The notes beneath the pieces were generated by a model. That model was not told the DNA's origin. It searched no databases and was given only the letters and a program-made list of their open reading frames with translations. Shown piece after piece: positions 9,161-17,437 of a stretch of DNA of 64,000 nt. The DNA comes from Pseudomonas frederiksbergensis (GTDB taxonomy: Bacteria; Pseudomonadota; Gammaproteobacteria; Pseudomonadales; Pseudomonadaceae): NCBI RefSeq assembly GCF_001874645.1, contig NZ_CP017887.1, forward strand, positions 1 through 64,000, given 5' to 3'. Position 1 is the first letter of the stretch, and every line of letters starts with the position of its first letter. The position numbers and the translations under genes are program-made.

Positions 9161-9825
9161 CCGAAATTCTTAGTCGATTGCTCGCCCGGAATCATTAGTC
9201 GAACCAACCCGGAATCATTAGTCGCCAGCAGGCCGGTTTTTTTAGTCGATGGCGAAGAATGTTCTTTCGTGACGACATGCCCGGAATTCTTAGTCGTTGG
9301 TAGCAGAGGGTCATTTGCTGACAGCCGGAATTCATAGTCGATTCACAAAAGTCGGCCTGTAACCCCCGTGAATACAGGGCCTCGCGCCTTAGGCAGGCTA
9401 CCGGAATCCTTAGTCGATGGATCTTTAGGGGGCTGATTGAGACCGGAATTGGTAGTCGATACCTGACGACAGCCCAAATCCAGGCGCCGATCAGGCACTC
9501 AGAACCCGGTTTTTTTAGTCGTCAAAGAGATTTAAACCACCGACAACCTGAGGAAACTCTACGCAACCCGCTGAAACCTAGACAAAATTTGACCGTGAGA
9601 GCTTAATGAGTGCTGAACTGATCAAAGATTGTTCGCTCGCAGACGGTAAGCCGGAAAACGGAGTCGATTGAAACCGGAATTGGTAGTCGTTGCCGGCCGG
9701 AATCCATAGTCGATAGGACCTAAACAGCCTCTGTGGATAACAGCCGAAATGCTTAGTCGTCTTGGCCGAAATCGGTAGTCGAAGCACCCTGAATCGGTAG
9801 TCGTTGGGCCCGATTTACTTAGTCG
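9161..9825. repeat. oriV: sixteen 16-bp iterons
   Basis: Sixteen copies of CCGGAATnnTTAGTCG (variants in the A/T and nn positions) all read in the same direction, starting at 9161, 9186, 9209, 9233, 9281, 9325, 9401, 9443, 9506, 9651, 9674, 9697, 9744, 9766, 9788 and 9810. Spacings are mostly 22-25 bp or near multiples, about two helix turns, so bound RepA would line up on one face. The array spans 665 bp, longer than usual for Rep_3 origins, and copies at 9651 and 9788 are degenerate. An A-rich stretch (9870-9905) follows and may be the unwinding region. Confidence 0.92.
9732..9740 (-). promoter_or_regulatory. DnaA box in the origin
   Basis: TGTGGATAA is the exact reverse complement of the DnaA-box consensus TTATCCACA. 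It lies between two iterons inside the origin, as in many iteron plasmids, and suggests that host DnaA assists opening. Confidence 0.75.
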
Positions 9826-10061
9826 ATACCTACCCTGGAGCCCTTGATTTACGTGGCTTGCAGCCTCTTAAAAACAAGGAGAAACAAGAAGAAAGATTTA
9901 AAAAGGACACATCGACGACGAATCAAGCTACGACTGAGGGGGTGGATAGACTCACGACCGCTTCCATCTCAACCTCATAATCCCCTTTTGAACACCAAGA
10001 CGATTCTCATCTCCTACCGGCGTCCAGTTTGGAACGGTCCGGTCGCCATATCCGGTACCAC

Positions 10062-10967
10062 ATGACGATACCTCCTGAATTCCAACAGGCTTGCCTGCTG
10101 ATACTCGTCCTTTACCTCGCGCCCATTCTGGTGATTCGTGCCTGGACAGTAATTTTCTCGCTGATGACAAACAAAGCCTGGTCGATATTTGTCTGGACTG
10201 GAGCAATCGGTGTTCCAATTCACGAGGCCTCACACCTTTTGGCCTGCTGGATCTTCGGTCTCAAACCCACAAACGTGGTGTTTTTCAGGCCCGATCGTTC
10301 TACCGGTACACTCGGCTACGTGAATTTTCGCTACAGACCACGATCGGTCCGAGCGAACTTGGGTTTATTCGTTCAAGGCATTGCGCCACTGATCAGCGGC
10401 GCTCTCGTAGTCTCTCTCTGCCTTTCGCATGCCTCGGGAAAATCCACTGCGCCACTGTTCATTTTTGACAGTGAGAGCAATGGTGCAGGAGTCGTTCTGT
10501 TCGTAATCAACGCGACCCTCAATACGCTGACCATGGCCTCAGAAGGAATACTCAGCGGTTTTACCGGCGCCCTCACAGTGTGCTTTGCCGCATGTGTCTC
10601 GCTACACGCCATTCCAAGCTGGGCCGACATTCGAATTGGTCTGCGCGGAGCCGTTGCCCTTCTGATCACCACCCTCTTCGGAATTGTTTCCATCGGAGCT
10701 CTTTCTGAAGTCACTGGCGTCGGCACATCCACCTCTTTGACCAGCAAGCTCCAACCACTGATCGGTGAAGTCGGCAGTTGGCTGACTTCCTCTCTGTCGT
10801 TCGCTTTGTACGGTACGGTTTCAGTCATGACGCTGACGATCGTTACGACACTCGCCGCATATGCCGTCTCAGTTCTATTGAAAGCAGTTGTGAATTCAAA
10901 GCCCTGGTCAACAAAACGAGCCAGAAAACAATCTTCTGATGATCCACCTGATCTGAGACAGCACTGA
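10062..10967 (+). CDS. Membrane protein with HExxH motif (M50-like)
   Basis: An integral membrane protein of about 301 residues with at least six hydrophobic segments. Early in the chain, inside or next to a membrane helix, is VPIHEASHLLACW, an HExxH zinc-protease motif like that of site-2 proteases and M50 relatives. I did not find the second M50 motif (NPDG-like), so activity is uncertain. ATG 10062 is preferred; an upstream TTG at 10029 would add 11 residues, and neither has a clear Shine-Dalgarno sequence. It lies just past the origin, transcribed away from it, with a short gene following. Confidence 0.65.
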   Translation: MTIPPEFQQACLLILVLYLAPILVIRAWTVIFSLMTNKAWSIFVWTGAIGVPIHEASHLLACWIFGLKPTNVVFFRPDRSTGTLGYVNFRYRPRSVRANLGLFVQGIAPLISGALVVSLCLSHASGKSTAPLFIFDSESNGAGVVLFVINATLNTLTMASEGILSGFTGALTVCFAACVSLHAIPSWADIRIGLRGAVALLITTLFGIVSIGALSEVTGVGTSTSLTSKLQPLIGEVGSWLTSSLSFALYGTVSVMTLTIVTTLAAYAVSVLLKAVVNSKPWSTKRARKQSSDDPPDLRQH

Positions 10968-11039
10968 GATCGATCAGCACAGCCCAGTTGCATTTACCCC
11001 TGGCATGGGAAAATGAAGGCATCAACAGGAGAAAATGAA

Positions 11040-11222
11040 ATGCAAAATATCTGGATCGCAATCTGCAATTTGCTCTTCAATCTGGTCAACCCTCACTCTG
11101 CGGCAGCCCAGCCCACCGCACAAACCTCATACCGCGCGGATCCATTCAATCCTGCGACTGGTCAGGCCATGGTTGACCAGTTCGACTCAACGGGAGCGGT
11201 CTATGGATACGACGCCCCCTAA
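11040..11222 (+). CDS. Small protein with NPATG...YG C-terminal signature
   Basis: A 60-residue protein from ATG 11040 with AGGAGA about 9 nt upstream. It starts with a hydrophobic stretch (IWIAICNLLFNLV) and ends in DPFNPATGQAMVDQFDSTGA then VYGYDAP. The pattern NPATGxxM-x4-D-x2-Gx-x-YG recurs at the C-terminus of the otherwise unrelated membrane protein at 26068-26892, so this is a shared tail of unknown role. A possible membrane or signal-anchor peptide. Confidence 0.55.
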   Translation: MQNIWIAICNLLFNLVNPHSAAAQPTAQTSYRADPFNPATGQAMVDQFDSTGAVYGYDAP

Positions 11223-11416
11223 AACGCGAAAGGTCTCCAACGTCCAGCATCACATCCCACGCCCTCTTTGCCCTTCAAGCTCCCGGCTTGAGGGGATTCA
11301 CACGTTGCCAATCGCCTAACTGGTAAATCCTGGCAAGGCCTCCCCTCGCACCTCTCCTTTAGACATGACCGTTTGGCATTCCGCCTTGACGCAAATAGGC
11401 GACAGCACATAATACG

Positions 11417-11432
11417 CTGTATGTTTATACAG
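11417..11432. promoter_or_regulatory. LexA box (SOS operator) of rulAB
   Basis: CTGTATGTTTATACAG is a perfect CTGT-N8-ACAG palindrome ending 9 nt before the rulA start codon. It indicates control by LexA and induction by DNA damage. Confidence 0.9.
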
Positions 11433-11441
11433 GTATTTCCC

Positions 11442-11891
11442 ATGCACGCACTCCGCCTTATCGGACGAGCACTTCAGACATCGCCCACAAGGATTGTGGT
11501 CCCCTACTTCGGGCTCATTCACTGCGGATTTCCGTCTCCAGCGGAAGACTACGTTCTCGCAGAACTCTCGCTAGATGAGCTGATAATCCTCAATCCTCCC
11601 GCAACATTCATGCTGAGAGCCGCAGGCAACAGCATGCGCGATGTCAACATCAACGCCGGGGACATTGTCATCGTCGACAAATCCAGGTCAGCCAAGCACA
11701 ACAACATCGTGATCGCCGTGTACCAGGGAGACTTCGTGTGCAAACGCCTGGTGATCGATCGACACAACAATCGCATCATCCTTCAGGCTGAAAACCCGGA
11801 CTATCCGTCAATCGTGGTCGAGGACAGAGACCAATTAGAGATTTGGGGAGTGGTCACCTGGACCGCGCACTGCCACTTGGACACACCATGA
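11442..11891 (+). CDS. rulA: UmuD-like SOS mutagenesis protein RulA
   Basis: A 149-residue S24-family protein. The autocleavage site is CG in HCGFPSPAEDYV, the catalytic Ser lies in AAGNSMRD and the Lys in DFVCKRLVI, as in UmuD. RecA-stimulated self-cleavage yields UmuD', the partner of the error-prone polymerase. I chose ATG 11442, downstream of the LexA box; a longer frame would put the operator inside the gene. Its end overlaps the start of rulB by 4 nt. Plasmid-borne rulAB gives UV tolerance in Pseudomonas. Confidence 0.9.
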   Translation: MHALRLIGRALQTSPTRIVVPYFGLIHCGFPSPAEDYVLAELSLDELIILNPPATFMLRAAGNSMRDVNINAGDIVIVDKSRSAKHNNIVIAVYQGDFVCKRLVIDRHNNRIILQAENPDYPSIVVEDRDQLEIWGVVTWTAHCHLDTP

Positions 11892-13163
11892 CCACAAGAA
11901 CCTGGGGAGAAATCGCTCTCATTGATCTGAACAATTTTTACTATGCCGCTGAAGCCGCAGTTTCCCCTCACCTCCAGGGATTACCGGTGATCATATTGTC
12001 CAACAATGACGCCACGGTCATATCTCGATCTCCAGCCGCCAAGGCTCTCGGAGTCTCCATGGGCGAACCGGCGTTCAAGCTCAAGAACTTGATATGGCAT
12101 GAAGGTATCGAGGTTCGATCCAGCAACTATGAGCTTTAGTTCAATGAGTCGTCGTTTCGTACAGACCGTGTCATCAGTCGTCCCGCGGCTCTACCAGTAC
12201 AGTATTGACGAGGTGTTTTGTGACCTTCAGGGAACAACTGTCCCTTCCCTGGAGACCGCAGCGCTGCTTCGCTCACGGGTGCTCAAATGGACCGGGATGC
12301 CGTCCGGAGTAGGTGTTGGTCCTAACGCAACATTGGCCAAGCTCAGCAATCACATCGCAAAGAAATTTACTGACACTGGGGTCTTTCGCATCGAGAACGC
12401 ATTCGACCATGCTCAGCTGCTGTCAGAAATCGACGTATCGGAAATTTGGGGAATCGGCAGCAAGATTGCTTCGAAACTGTCCAGCCTGGGCATAACGTCC
12501 GTAGCTGACATGCTGAATGTCGATAAGGCCCTAATCCGGGAGCATTTCCCAATCACGGTCCAGAGAACGCATGCGGAATTACAGGGACACCGCCTCATAC
12601 ATCCCTGGGATGATGGTACAGAAAAACAGGCCATTTCCTGCGGCAGGTCGTTCGGTCGCCCAGTAACAACGCTCCATGAGCTGACCGAAGCTGCAGCCGA
12701 ATTTGCAGATAGGGCTACCACCAAATTGCGCGCTCAAGGATCCGTTACCTCAGTGATCCAGGTCTATGCACGTTCGAATCCATTTTCGGCACACGTGACT
12801 CCCTACAGCCGATCCAGGACTATCAAACTCATACGGCCTACAGATGACACCCGTGAAATCACCCGCGTGGTCGCCCTTGCACTGGCGTCCATCTTCAATG
12901 AGCGTGTTGCCTTTACAAAAGCTGGGGTGGTTCTTCTTGAACTTGATGCCAAGCATCGAATGCAGACTGACCTCTTCTCTGCGTTCAGTCTGAACCAGAA
13001 GGCTGAAGCCGTGATGTCAGTGTATGACGCCATCAACAAGAAATTTGGAAGGCGCAGCGTTCGTCTGGGACGCTCAACAGGGAAGAAAAACTGGGCCGCA
13101 AAAGCCGAGCACATGTCCATGCGTGCGACCTCTGATTGGCAAAGCATCCCCCCTTGTTACTGA
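11888..13163 (+). pseudogene. rulB: UmuC-like Pol V subunit RulB, frameshifted
   Basis: Y-family polymerase gene overlapping rulA by 4 nt. The first 83 codons encode IALIDLNNFYYAAEAAV and PVIILSNNDATVISRS, then reach a TAG at 12137-12139 just after VRSSNYEL. The match resumes in another frame as SSMSRRFVQTVSSVVP and continues through the catalytic YQYSIDEVFCDL to the end at 13163. Comparison with the usual NYxLYxxMS order suggests two bases lost near 12136. Without correction, the catalytic part would need a separate start. Rest of the protein looks intact, so the damage is recent or a sequence error. Confidence 0.85.
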
Positions 13164-13166
13164 GGC

Positions 13167-13299
13167 TCCCTGACCATTTTCCTTGGTACAGCGTTTGGCC
13201 CTTTTCCCTACCATTTTTCGATCAATCCGAGGCGTTTGCCTTTCCCTAGCCATTTGCGTTTGGGGGATTGGCGGCGTGAGCCTCTCCCTAACCATAAGC
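13167..13299. repeat. Four spaced TCCCTnACCATTT repeats
   Basis: TCCCTGACCATTTT (from 13167), TCCCTACCATTTTT (13205), TCCCTAGCCATTTG (13243) and TCCCTAACCATAAG (13285) recur every 38-42 bp, with a looser GCGTTTG motif before units two and three. They sit between the end of rulB and a convergent gene. Their role is unknown: binding sites or degenerate coding repeats are both possible. Confidence 0.55.
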
Positions 13300-13319
13300 C
13301 CTTACGGGCCTACTTCTCC

Positions 13320-13589
13320 TTAACGTGATGACACCAGGCGAAGTCGCCCGTACCCGCTAGAACTGATCTTGTCGGTATTGGGCTCAGTGCTTTGAGCTGA
13401 AGGTCGAGGTTGTTGCAGAGCAAGGTCCAAAGAGCTTCCGAGATTTTGAGTTGGCAGATAATTCCATGGTGCCAGGATGAACTGCGAGAACCTCAGATCG
13501 TGAGCAGCGCCCATACGTTTTACCTCACTGAACAGATCTCCCCACACGTCTAATTCTTCATCGGTAAATCGATGCTCACGCATGCTCAT
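13320..13589 (-). CDS. Hypothetical 89-residue protein
   Basis: ATG 13589 follows AGAGGG at a good distance, and the first half (FTDEELDVWGDLFSEVKRM) is acidic and probably helical, while the second half is low in structure and rich in Q, P and S. I do not recognise a family. It lies convergent to rulB and in the same direction as the MobI-like gene, about 50 nt downstream of it. Confidence 0.5.
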   Translation of the reverse strand: MSMREHRFTDEELDVWGDLFSEVKRMGAAHDLRFSQFILAPWNYLPTQNLGSSLDLALQQPRPSAQSTEPNTDKISSSGYGRLRLVSSR

Positions 13590-13642
13590 GCCCTCTTGTT
13601 GAGTAGTCCTCCGACTTTACCGGACGCCCCTCCAATGCAAGC

Positions 13643-14122
13643 TCACATCTGCGAATCCAGAAACTCCTTACGCATCGCCGCCAGAGCTCGTTGGGTTTCG
13701 ACAATAGCTGCGCGGTGTTTTCTGATCGCAATGCGGATGGCTGCAAATTTCGGCTCGAAAATTTGAAACAACTCCTCCTGACGCGCCGACATAGGGCCCA
13801 TGGATTTTCGGGTGAAGGTATCTCCCGCACCTTTCGAAACCGCAAACAGTTGCCAGCTCCTGGACTTACCAGGTGCAGAAGCCTGACGCCACCGAACCTT
13901 CGACCAAGTGATGGTTGGAGTACCTGAGGAACTCCGAAACACCCTACAGGTATGGGTTTTCAATTCCTCGGTCGAATCAAGCCTTCGCCAGTGCTCTTCC
14001 TTCAGGCTGAAAGCTAGCTCGTACAGAGCGTCAAGGGCCTCCTTGGAAGTACTCAGCACATGGGCAGCTGAATGTAAGTAGCCCGAGTTTTTTTCTATTC
14101 TATCTATCCGCATTTCAGTCAT
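13643..14122 (-). CDS. MobI-like conjugative transfer protein
   Basis: A basic 159-residue protein. The middle GTPTITWSKVRWRQASAPGK and the end FQIFEPKFAAIRIAIRKHRA, then VETQRALAAM, resemble the layout of MobI of SXT/R391 and IncA/C elements: a beta segment with W and R residues, a K-G segment, then a long charged helix of the ETExxFAxIR type. MobI is needed for oriT processing and its gene adjoins oriT, so the 480-bp non-coding region upstream is a natural place to look. The match is by eye and moderate. ATG 14113 is an alternative start. Confidence 0.45.
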   Translation of the reverse strand: MTEMRIDRIEKNSGYLHSAAHVLSTSKEALDALYELAFSLKEEHWRRLDSTEELKTHTCRVFRSSSGTPTITWSKVRWRQASAPGKSRSWQLFAVSKGAGDTFTRKSMGPMSARQEELFQIFEPKFAAIRIAIRKHRAAIVETQRALAAMRKEFLDSQM

Positions 14123-14601
14123 GTTTTGCTAATGTGGAAAAATCGAGACAAAAACCAGCCTCAACCCCCCGCAAATCCTATGTTTGGTTCTATTACCGGG
14201 CGTTGCTAATAATCTGCAAACACAGGTGAATTTACGAATATGGAAATTTCACTTCTTAAATCCAGCTGGTTTTACGAATAATCAGCAAGCAGCCATTCGA
14301 AACCCAATAGCACCACATCCCCTCTTCATGATCAGGTCCTAACAGCCCCCAACTAGGGGGTTGATGATCGACTTGCATTATTTTCAGGCGTGCCAAGATC
14401 AAATCGACTCAAGACGCACTCCAGCATTTCGCAGGAACGACAAAGCGCTGATTGGCGGTTTGAGAGGCTCTAGTCGTCCTTCAGAACGACAAAAGGGTCT
14501 ATCAAAGCACAGAGTCCAAATCTCACGCTGAGTGCCGCAATTTGTCGTTCTAGTGAACGACTGGTATTTGACTGAATTGATAAAGGGTAAGGAATTAGGA
14601 A
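14123..14601. promoter_or_regulatory. Non-coding control region: candidate centromere and oriT
   Basis: This 479-bp gap between divergent genes holds several repeats. GAACGAC occurs at 14435-14441 and 14484-14490 (the latter paired with GTCGTCC at 14473-14479). A perfect GTCGTTC-TAGT-GAACGAC palindrome lies at 14544-14561, about 40 nt before the ParM-like start. TTACGAATA occurs twice (about 14232 and 14272). The palindromes probably bind the adaptor protein encoded at 15637 or another regulator. If the minus-strand gene is mobI, oriT may also be here. Confidence 0.55.
14544..14561. promoter_or_regulatory. GTCGTTC-N4-GAACGAC palindrome upstream of parM-like gene
   Basis: Perfect 7-bp arms with a 4-nt centre (TAGT). 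The same arms with centre GCAC recur at 21176-21193, so one DNA-binding protein probably recognises both regions. Confidence 0.7.
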
Positions 14602-15633
14602 ATGGCTAAAGCCGCAGCAAAAACGGGAAAACTGGTAGTAGGCCTCGACATTGGGTACAGCAATCTAAAGCTCGCCTACGGTTTCAAAGATGGAGCTGAG
14701 CCAACCGTCGTCGTCAAACCTGCACAGGCAGCACCGATTACTCAGATGCCAACTGGCTACGAGGATGGGTCGGCTCGTCGAGAAGGGGAATATCGTGTGT
14801 TGGTCGATGGCCAACCCTGGATCGCTTGTATAGATCCGGGCCGATCCAGCGGCATGCAGCGTCAATTGCATGAAGATTTTACTTCGAGCGATGTTTACAA
14901 AGCGCTGTTCCACGCCTCTCTAATCGAGGCTTGCCAGGACGGTGATGTCGTCGATGTATTGGTGACTGGGCTACCGGTATCTCACAATCGGAACAGGGGG
15001 ATGCGTGAGGCGTTGATTGCCCGTCTCACGGGGGAGCATCAGGTCGCGGCAGCTCGAAAAATCACCGTAAAAGAGGTCATCGTGCTGGCTCAGCCAGTGG
15101 GTACATTCGTCGACGTCTTTTCCTACCATGAGGATGGGGTTGCCTTCAGCGAATCCAGCGTTCTTGTGCTCGATCCTGGGTTCTTCAGTCTGGACTGGGT
15201 TTTATTTGTAAACGGTGAACTGGTTGAAAGCTCGTCAAACAGCTCGTTGAAAGCCATGAGCGTGATGCTTGATGCGGTGAATGAAGAAATCATCAAGGAT
15301 CTGGGAGGGAGCCCCGGTACCGAAAAGCTTGAAATTGCCCTGCAACAGAACAAGACGTCTATTCGTCTCTTCGGAAAGGTGGTGGAGCTTGAAATTTACT
15401 TGCAGCGAGCAGCTGCGAGGATTGCCCCGGCAGCGCTCGAAGAAGTAAGACGCGATATGCGATTCCTGGCAGGAAAGGAGCTGGACTTTCTGGTGGGCGG
15501 CGGCGGTGGTGGAAAGTTCTATATGGATGCGGCTAAAGAGGTCTATCCGAAAACACAACCCATCATTTCCGACAGCCCTGTAACGTCCAATGCCACCGGA
15601 TTTTTCTGGTATGGCGTAGATAAGGCAGCCTGA
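14602..15633 (+). CDS. parM: ParM/StbA-like actin-family segregation ATPase
   Basis: A 343-residue actin-fold protein. The phosphate-1 motif is VGLDIGYSNLKLAYG, phosphate-2 is SVLVLDPGFFSLDW, and the adenosine region is DFLVGGGGGGKFY. The connection segments and overall length fit plasmid ParM/StbA/Alp proteins, which form filaments that push plasmid copies apart. A ribosome binding site (AAGGA, then AGGAA) precedes ATG 14602. The small gene 3 nt downstream is the probable adaptor, and the palindromes upstream the probable centromere, giving a type II partition module beside the separate parAB system. Confidence 0.85.
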   Translation: MAKAAAKTGKLVVGLDIGYSNLKLAYGFKDGAEPTVVVKPAQAAPITQMPTGYEDGSARREGEYRVLVDGQPWIACIDPGRSSGMQRQLHEDFTSSDVYKALFHASLIEACQDGDVVDVLVTGLPVSHNRNRGMREALIARLTGEHQVAAARKITVKEVIVLAQPVGTFVDVFSYHEDGVAFSESSVLVLDPGFFSLDWVLFVNGELVESSSNSSLKAMSVMLDAVNEEIIKDLGGSPGTEKLEIALQQNKTSIRLFGKVVELEIYLQRAAARIAPAALEEVRRDMRFLAGKELDFLVGGGGGGKFYMDAAKEVYPKTQPIISDSPVTSNATGFFWYGVDKAA

Positions 15634-15636
15634 TAA

Positions 15637-15972
15637 ATGCCCTCCATCAAAACACAAGTCATTGTTGATGAGTCCCATCCTGAGTTGCTGGCCGAACTGG
15701 AGCACCTCTCCCCTCGAAGCAGAGCGGAGCGTGTGAGAGCGTTGGCTACTGCCGCCATATATTTGATGAGAGGGCAGAGTCAAATGTCGAACTTCGCTGG
15801 GGCACCTAGGTTCCCGGTGGAGCCCAGCGAAAAAACAGTCACACCAGTTCCAGCGGTAACCGAAGAGGTACCCTCCTCGGTTACTGCACCTCAGCAAGCT
15901 GACCTCAAATTGGAACAACGACAACGGGCCCGAAGGCCGTTGCCCGGCAACATCAACGCAACAATGTCTTAA
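15637..15972 (+). CDS. Probable ParR-like adaptor of the ParM module
   Basis: A 111-residue protein starting 3 nt after the parM-like stop. The N-terminal half (IKTQVIVDESHPEL, then LSPRSRAERVRALATAAIYL) looks like a ribbon-helix-helix type DNA-binding unit; the C-terminal half is proline-rich and disordered. Position, size and layout fit the DNA-binding adaptor that links the actin filament to the centromere. The assignment comes mainly from context. Confidence 0.6.
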   Translation: MPSIKTQVIVDESHPELLAELEHLSPRSRAERVRALATAAIYLMRGQSQMSNFAGAPRFPVEPSEKTVTPVPAVTEEVPSSVTAPQQADLKLEQRQRARRPLPGNINATMS

Positions 15973-15976
15973 TCAG

Positions 15977-15996
15977 AAGGCCCCAGTAGGGGCCTT
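15977..15996 (+). terminator. Rho-independent terminator after the ParM module
   Basis: AAGGCCCC (15977-15984) pairs with GGGGCCTT (15989-15996) across AGTA, followed by GTGTTT. It closes the parM-adaptor operon. Confidence 0.8.
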
Positions 15997-16049
15997 GTGT
16001 TTCCTCAGACCGAGGTAAAAAAGGGAAATGAAATAGCGAGGGTGATGGA

Positions 16050-16733
16050 GTGAATAAAATTACTGCACTGCTGATACCGGAAAGATACATCGACCGAACA
16101 GAGGTACTTGCGTGCTACAGCGGCCTACAAGCGGGTTGGGAGGGGGTGCTCATCGGAAGGATCTCAGGAGTCTCAAAACCGCGCACGAGTAGCCTAGCAG
16201 CGTCTATGAGTCTTTCAGACAGCGTTGGCAATGAACTGAACGCTATAGTATGTACAAACAGCCCCGAATCAGTCTTAGAGGGAACTTCTTTTGCCTACGC
16301 TGGCCGAGTAACTGCTGAAGGAGATGGGCTCGTTTTCGAGTGTTTCAATCTGGCCAGGCGGTATGTTGGAAAAGTTGAGCCGCAGTATCGGAACACAACC
16401 AACGCAAGCCATTACTTCTCGCGTCTAACACTTGAGGAATGGGAGGCCGCAAAGTGGTTAGCAATCCATCACATGCATTTTGAGTTGGGTCCGGTCCTTC
16501 CAGGGCTTCTCTCCGTCCCTCCCGCCCAGGTAGATGTGGTGCTATCAAGAGTCCTTCAGGATCTGCATTACCCAGAGAATCCTGAGGCTGGAAGAAAGGC
16601 CAGGTCCCGAGTCGCCAGGATCCTCAAAGCCATCAGTCAGGAAAAAGCCCAATTCAAGCAGCTTTTCGCAAAGGGAAAAGGCTTCGATCGCTGGGCGCAA
16701 GGTTTCGGCTGCTTTCAGTCTGCTACCTGCTAA
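16050..16733 (+). CDS. Stand-alone RecG wedge (OB-fold)-like protein
   Basis: The 227-residue product starts at GTG 16050. Residues 5-110 follow the RecG wedge layout: LLIPERYIDRTEVLACYSGL, then GWEGVLIGRISGV, MSLSDSVGNELNAIV, GTSFAYAGRVTAE and KVEPQYRN, which parallel the lines LP-RYEDRT, V-G-V-V, L-D-G, GxxVxxxGxV and HPEY of RecG. No helicase motifs follow; the last ~110 residues are helical and unknown. RecG uses this domain to grip branched DNA, so a fork-binding protein without motor is the inference. It stands alone after a terminator. Confidence 0.55.
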   Translation: MNKITALLIPERYIDRTEVLACYSGLQAGWEGVLIGRISGVSKPRTSSLAASMSLSDSVGNELNAIVCTNSPESVLEGTSFAYAGRVTAEGDGLVFECFNLARRYVGKVEPQYRNTTNASHYFSRLTLEEWEAAKWLAIHHMHFELGPVLPGLLSVPPAQVDVVLSRVLQDLHYPENPEAGRKARSRVARILKAISQEKAQFKQLFAKGKGFDRWAQGFGCFQSATC

Positions 16734-16747
16734 TCCAGTTTCAGGCG

Positions 16748-17437
16748 TTACAGCGGGGTGACTTCAAAGTGGTTGAACAGTCGCCCGATTATGCTGACTC
16801 CAGGATCAGTTGGGTAAAACTCAGCGTCCACAGTCAAAGTAAATCCTGGGTAAGTGGAGTTCACGGGCATAGCCATGTATCCGCGGATAGTGGGGGAAAC
16901 AACCCTAATGATTGCGGACCCCTGAACCGCCAGAAGAAAGTAACCTTGAGTCAAAGGCTGCTTGCGAATATCCACTAAACAGTGATCCCCCGGTTTGAGC
17001 TTCGGGGCGTTGGTATCTGATGTGATAGTCAGCAGCCTGCACAGATCTGGATCCCTCCCACCCAGGGCAAAATAACTACGGTCTTGGGTGAGGACAAATT
17101 TAGTCGCCGTCTCATGTCCGACGGGCTTTTTGCTGATGTACCCCAACTGATAGGCGAGCTCATCCTCACTCAATGATACGAGCTGGGCTTCTTTCTCGTT
17201 TGCTGCCGCGGATTCGTCGCCCGTTACCAACCAGGTGAAATTCGCCCCGGTAGCCTGGCAAAAGGACATCAAATTACTCAGGGTGGGCTCCACCTCTCCC
17301 TTGAGGTAGGAGCGAAGTGTCGAATCTGAAAAGCTCACGCGATCACAGATCCATGAATTCCCCTTTTCGCCCATTGCACGTTTCATCCGGGCAGCAAAGG
17401 CTTCCTTATCGAAAGTCGTGGGTAACACATCACTCAT
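16748..17437 (-). CDS. CI-like repressor with degenerate S24 domain
   Basis: A 229-residue regulator. The N-terminal HTH is DRVSFSDSTLRSYLKGEVEP; the C-terminal half has the S24/LexA fold, with KLKPGDHCLVDIRK and a YPGFTLTVD end. Where the catalytic Ser should be (GDSMEP) it has SDTNAP, and the Lys position is hydrophobic (AIIRVV). Autocleavage is therefore unlikely. It is divergent from the transglycosylase-FlhD-FlhC operon, as SetR is from the setCD region in SXT-type elements, so it probably represses that operon and itself. A TTTGAAT-CC-ATTCAAA palindrome lies 27 nt upstream of its start. Confidence 0.8.
   Translation of the reverse strand: MSDVLPTTFDKEAFAARMKRAMGEKGNSWICDRVSFSDSTLRSYLKGEVEPTLSNLMSFCQATGANFTWLVTGDESAAANEKEAQLVSLSEDELAYQLGYISKKPVGHETATKFVLTQDRSYFALGGRDPDLCRLLTITSDTNAPKLKPGDHCLVDIRKQPLTQGYFLLAVQGSAIIRVVSPTIRGYMAMPVNSTYPGFTLTVDAEFYPTDPGVSIIGRLFNHFEVTPL

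Noticed and set aside
9161..9825. Regular repeats resembling a CRISPR array
   Set aside because: Repeats are only 16 bp, spacing is irregular and many spacers are under 10 bp; they adjoin a Rep_3 gene and are iterons.
13074..13295. 73-codon minus-strand frame with MVRER/MARER repeats
   Set aside because: It arises from the spaced DNA repeats and overlaps the rulB end; no ribosome binding site.
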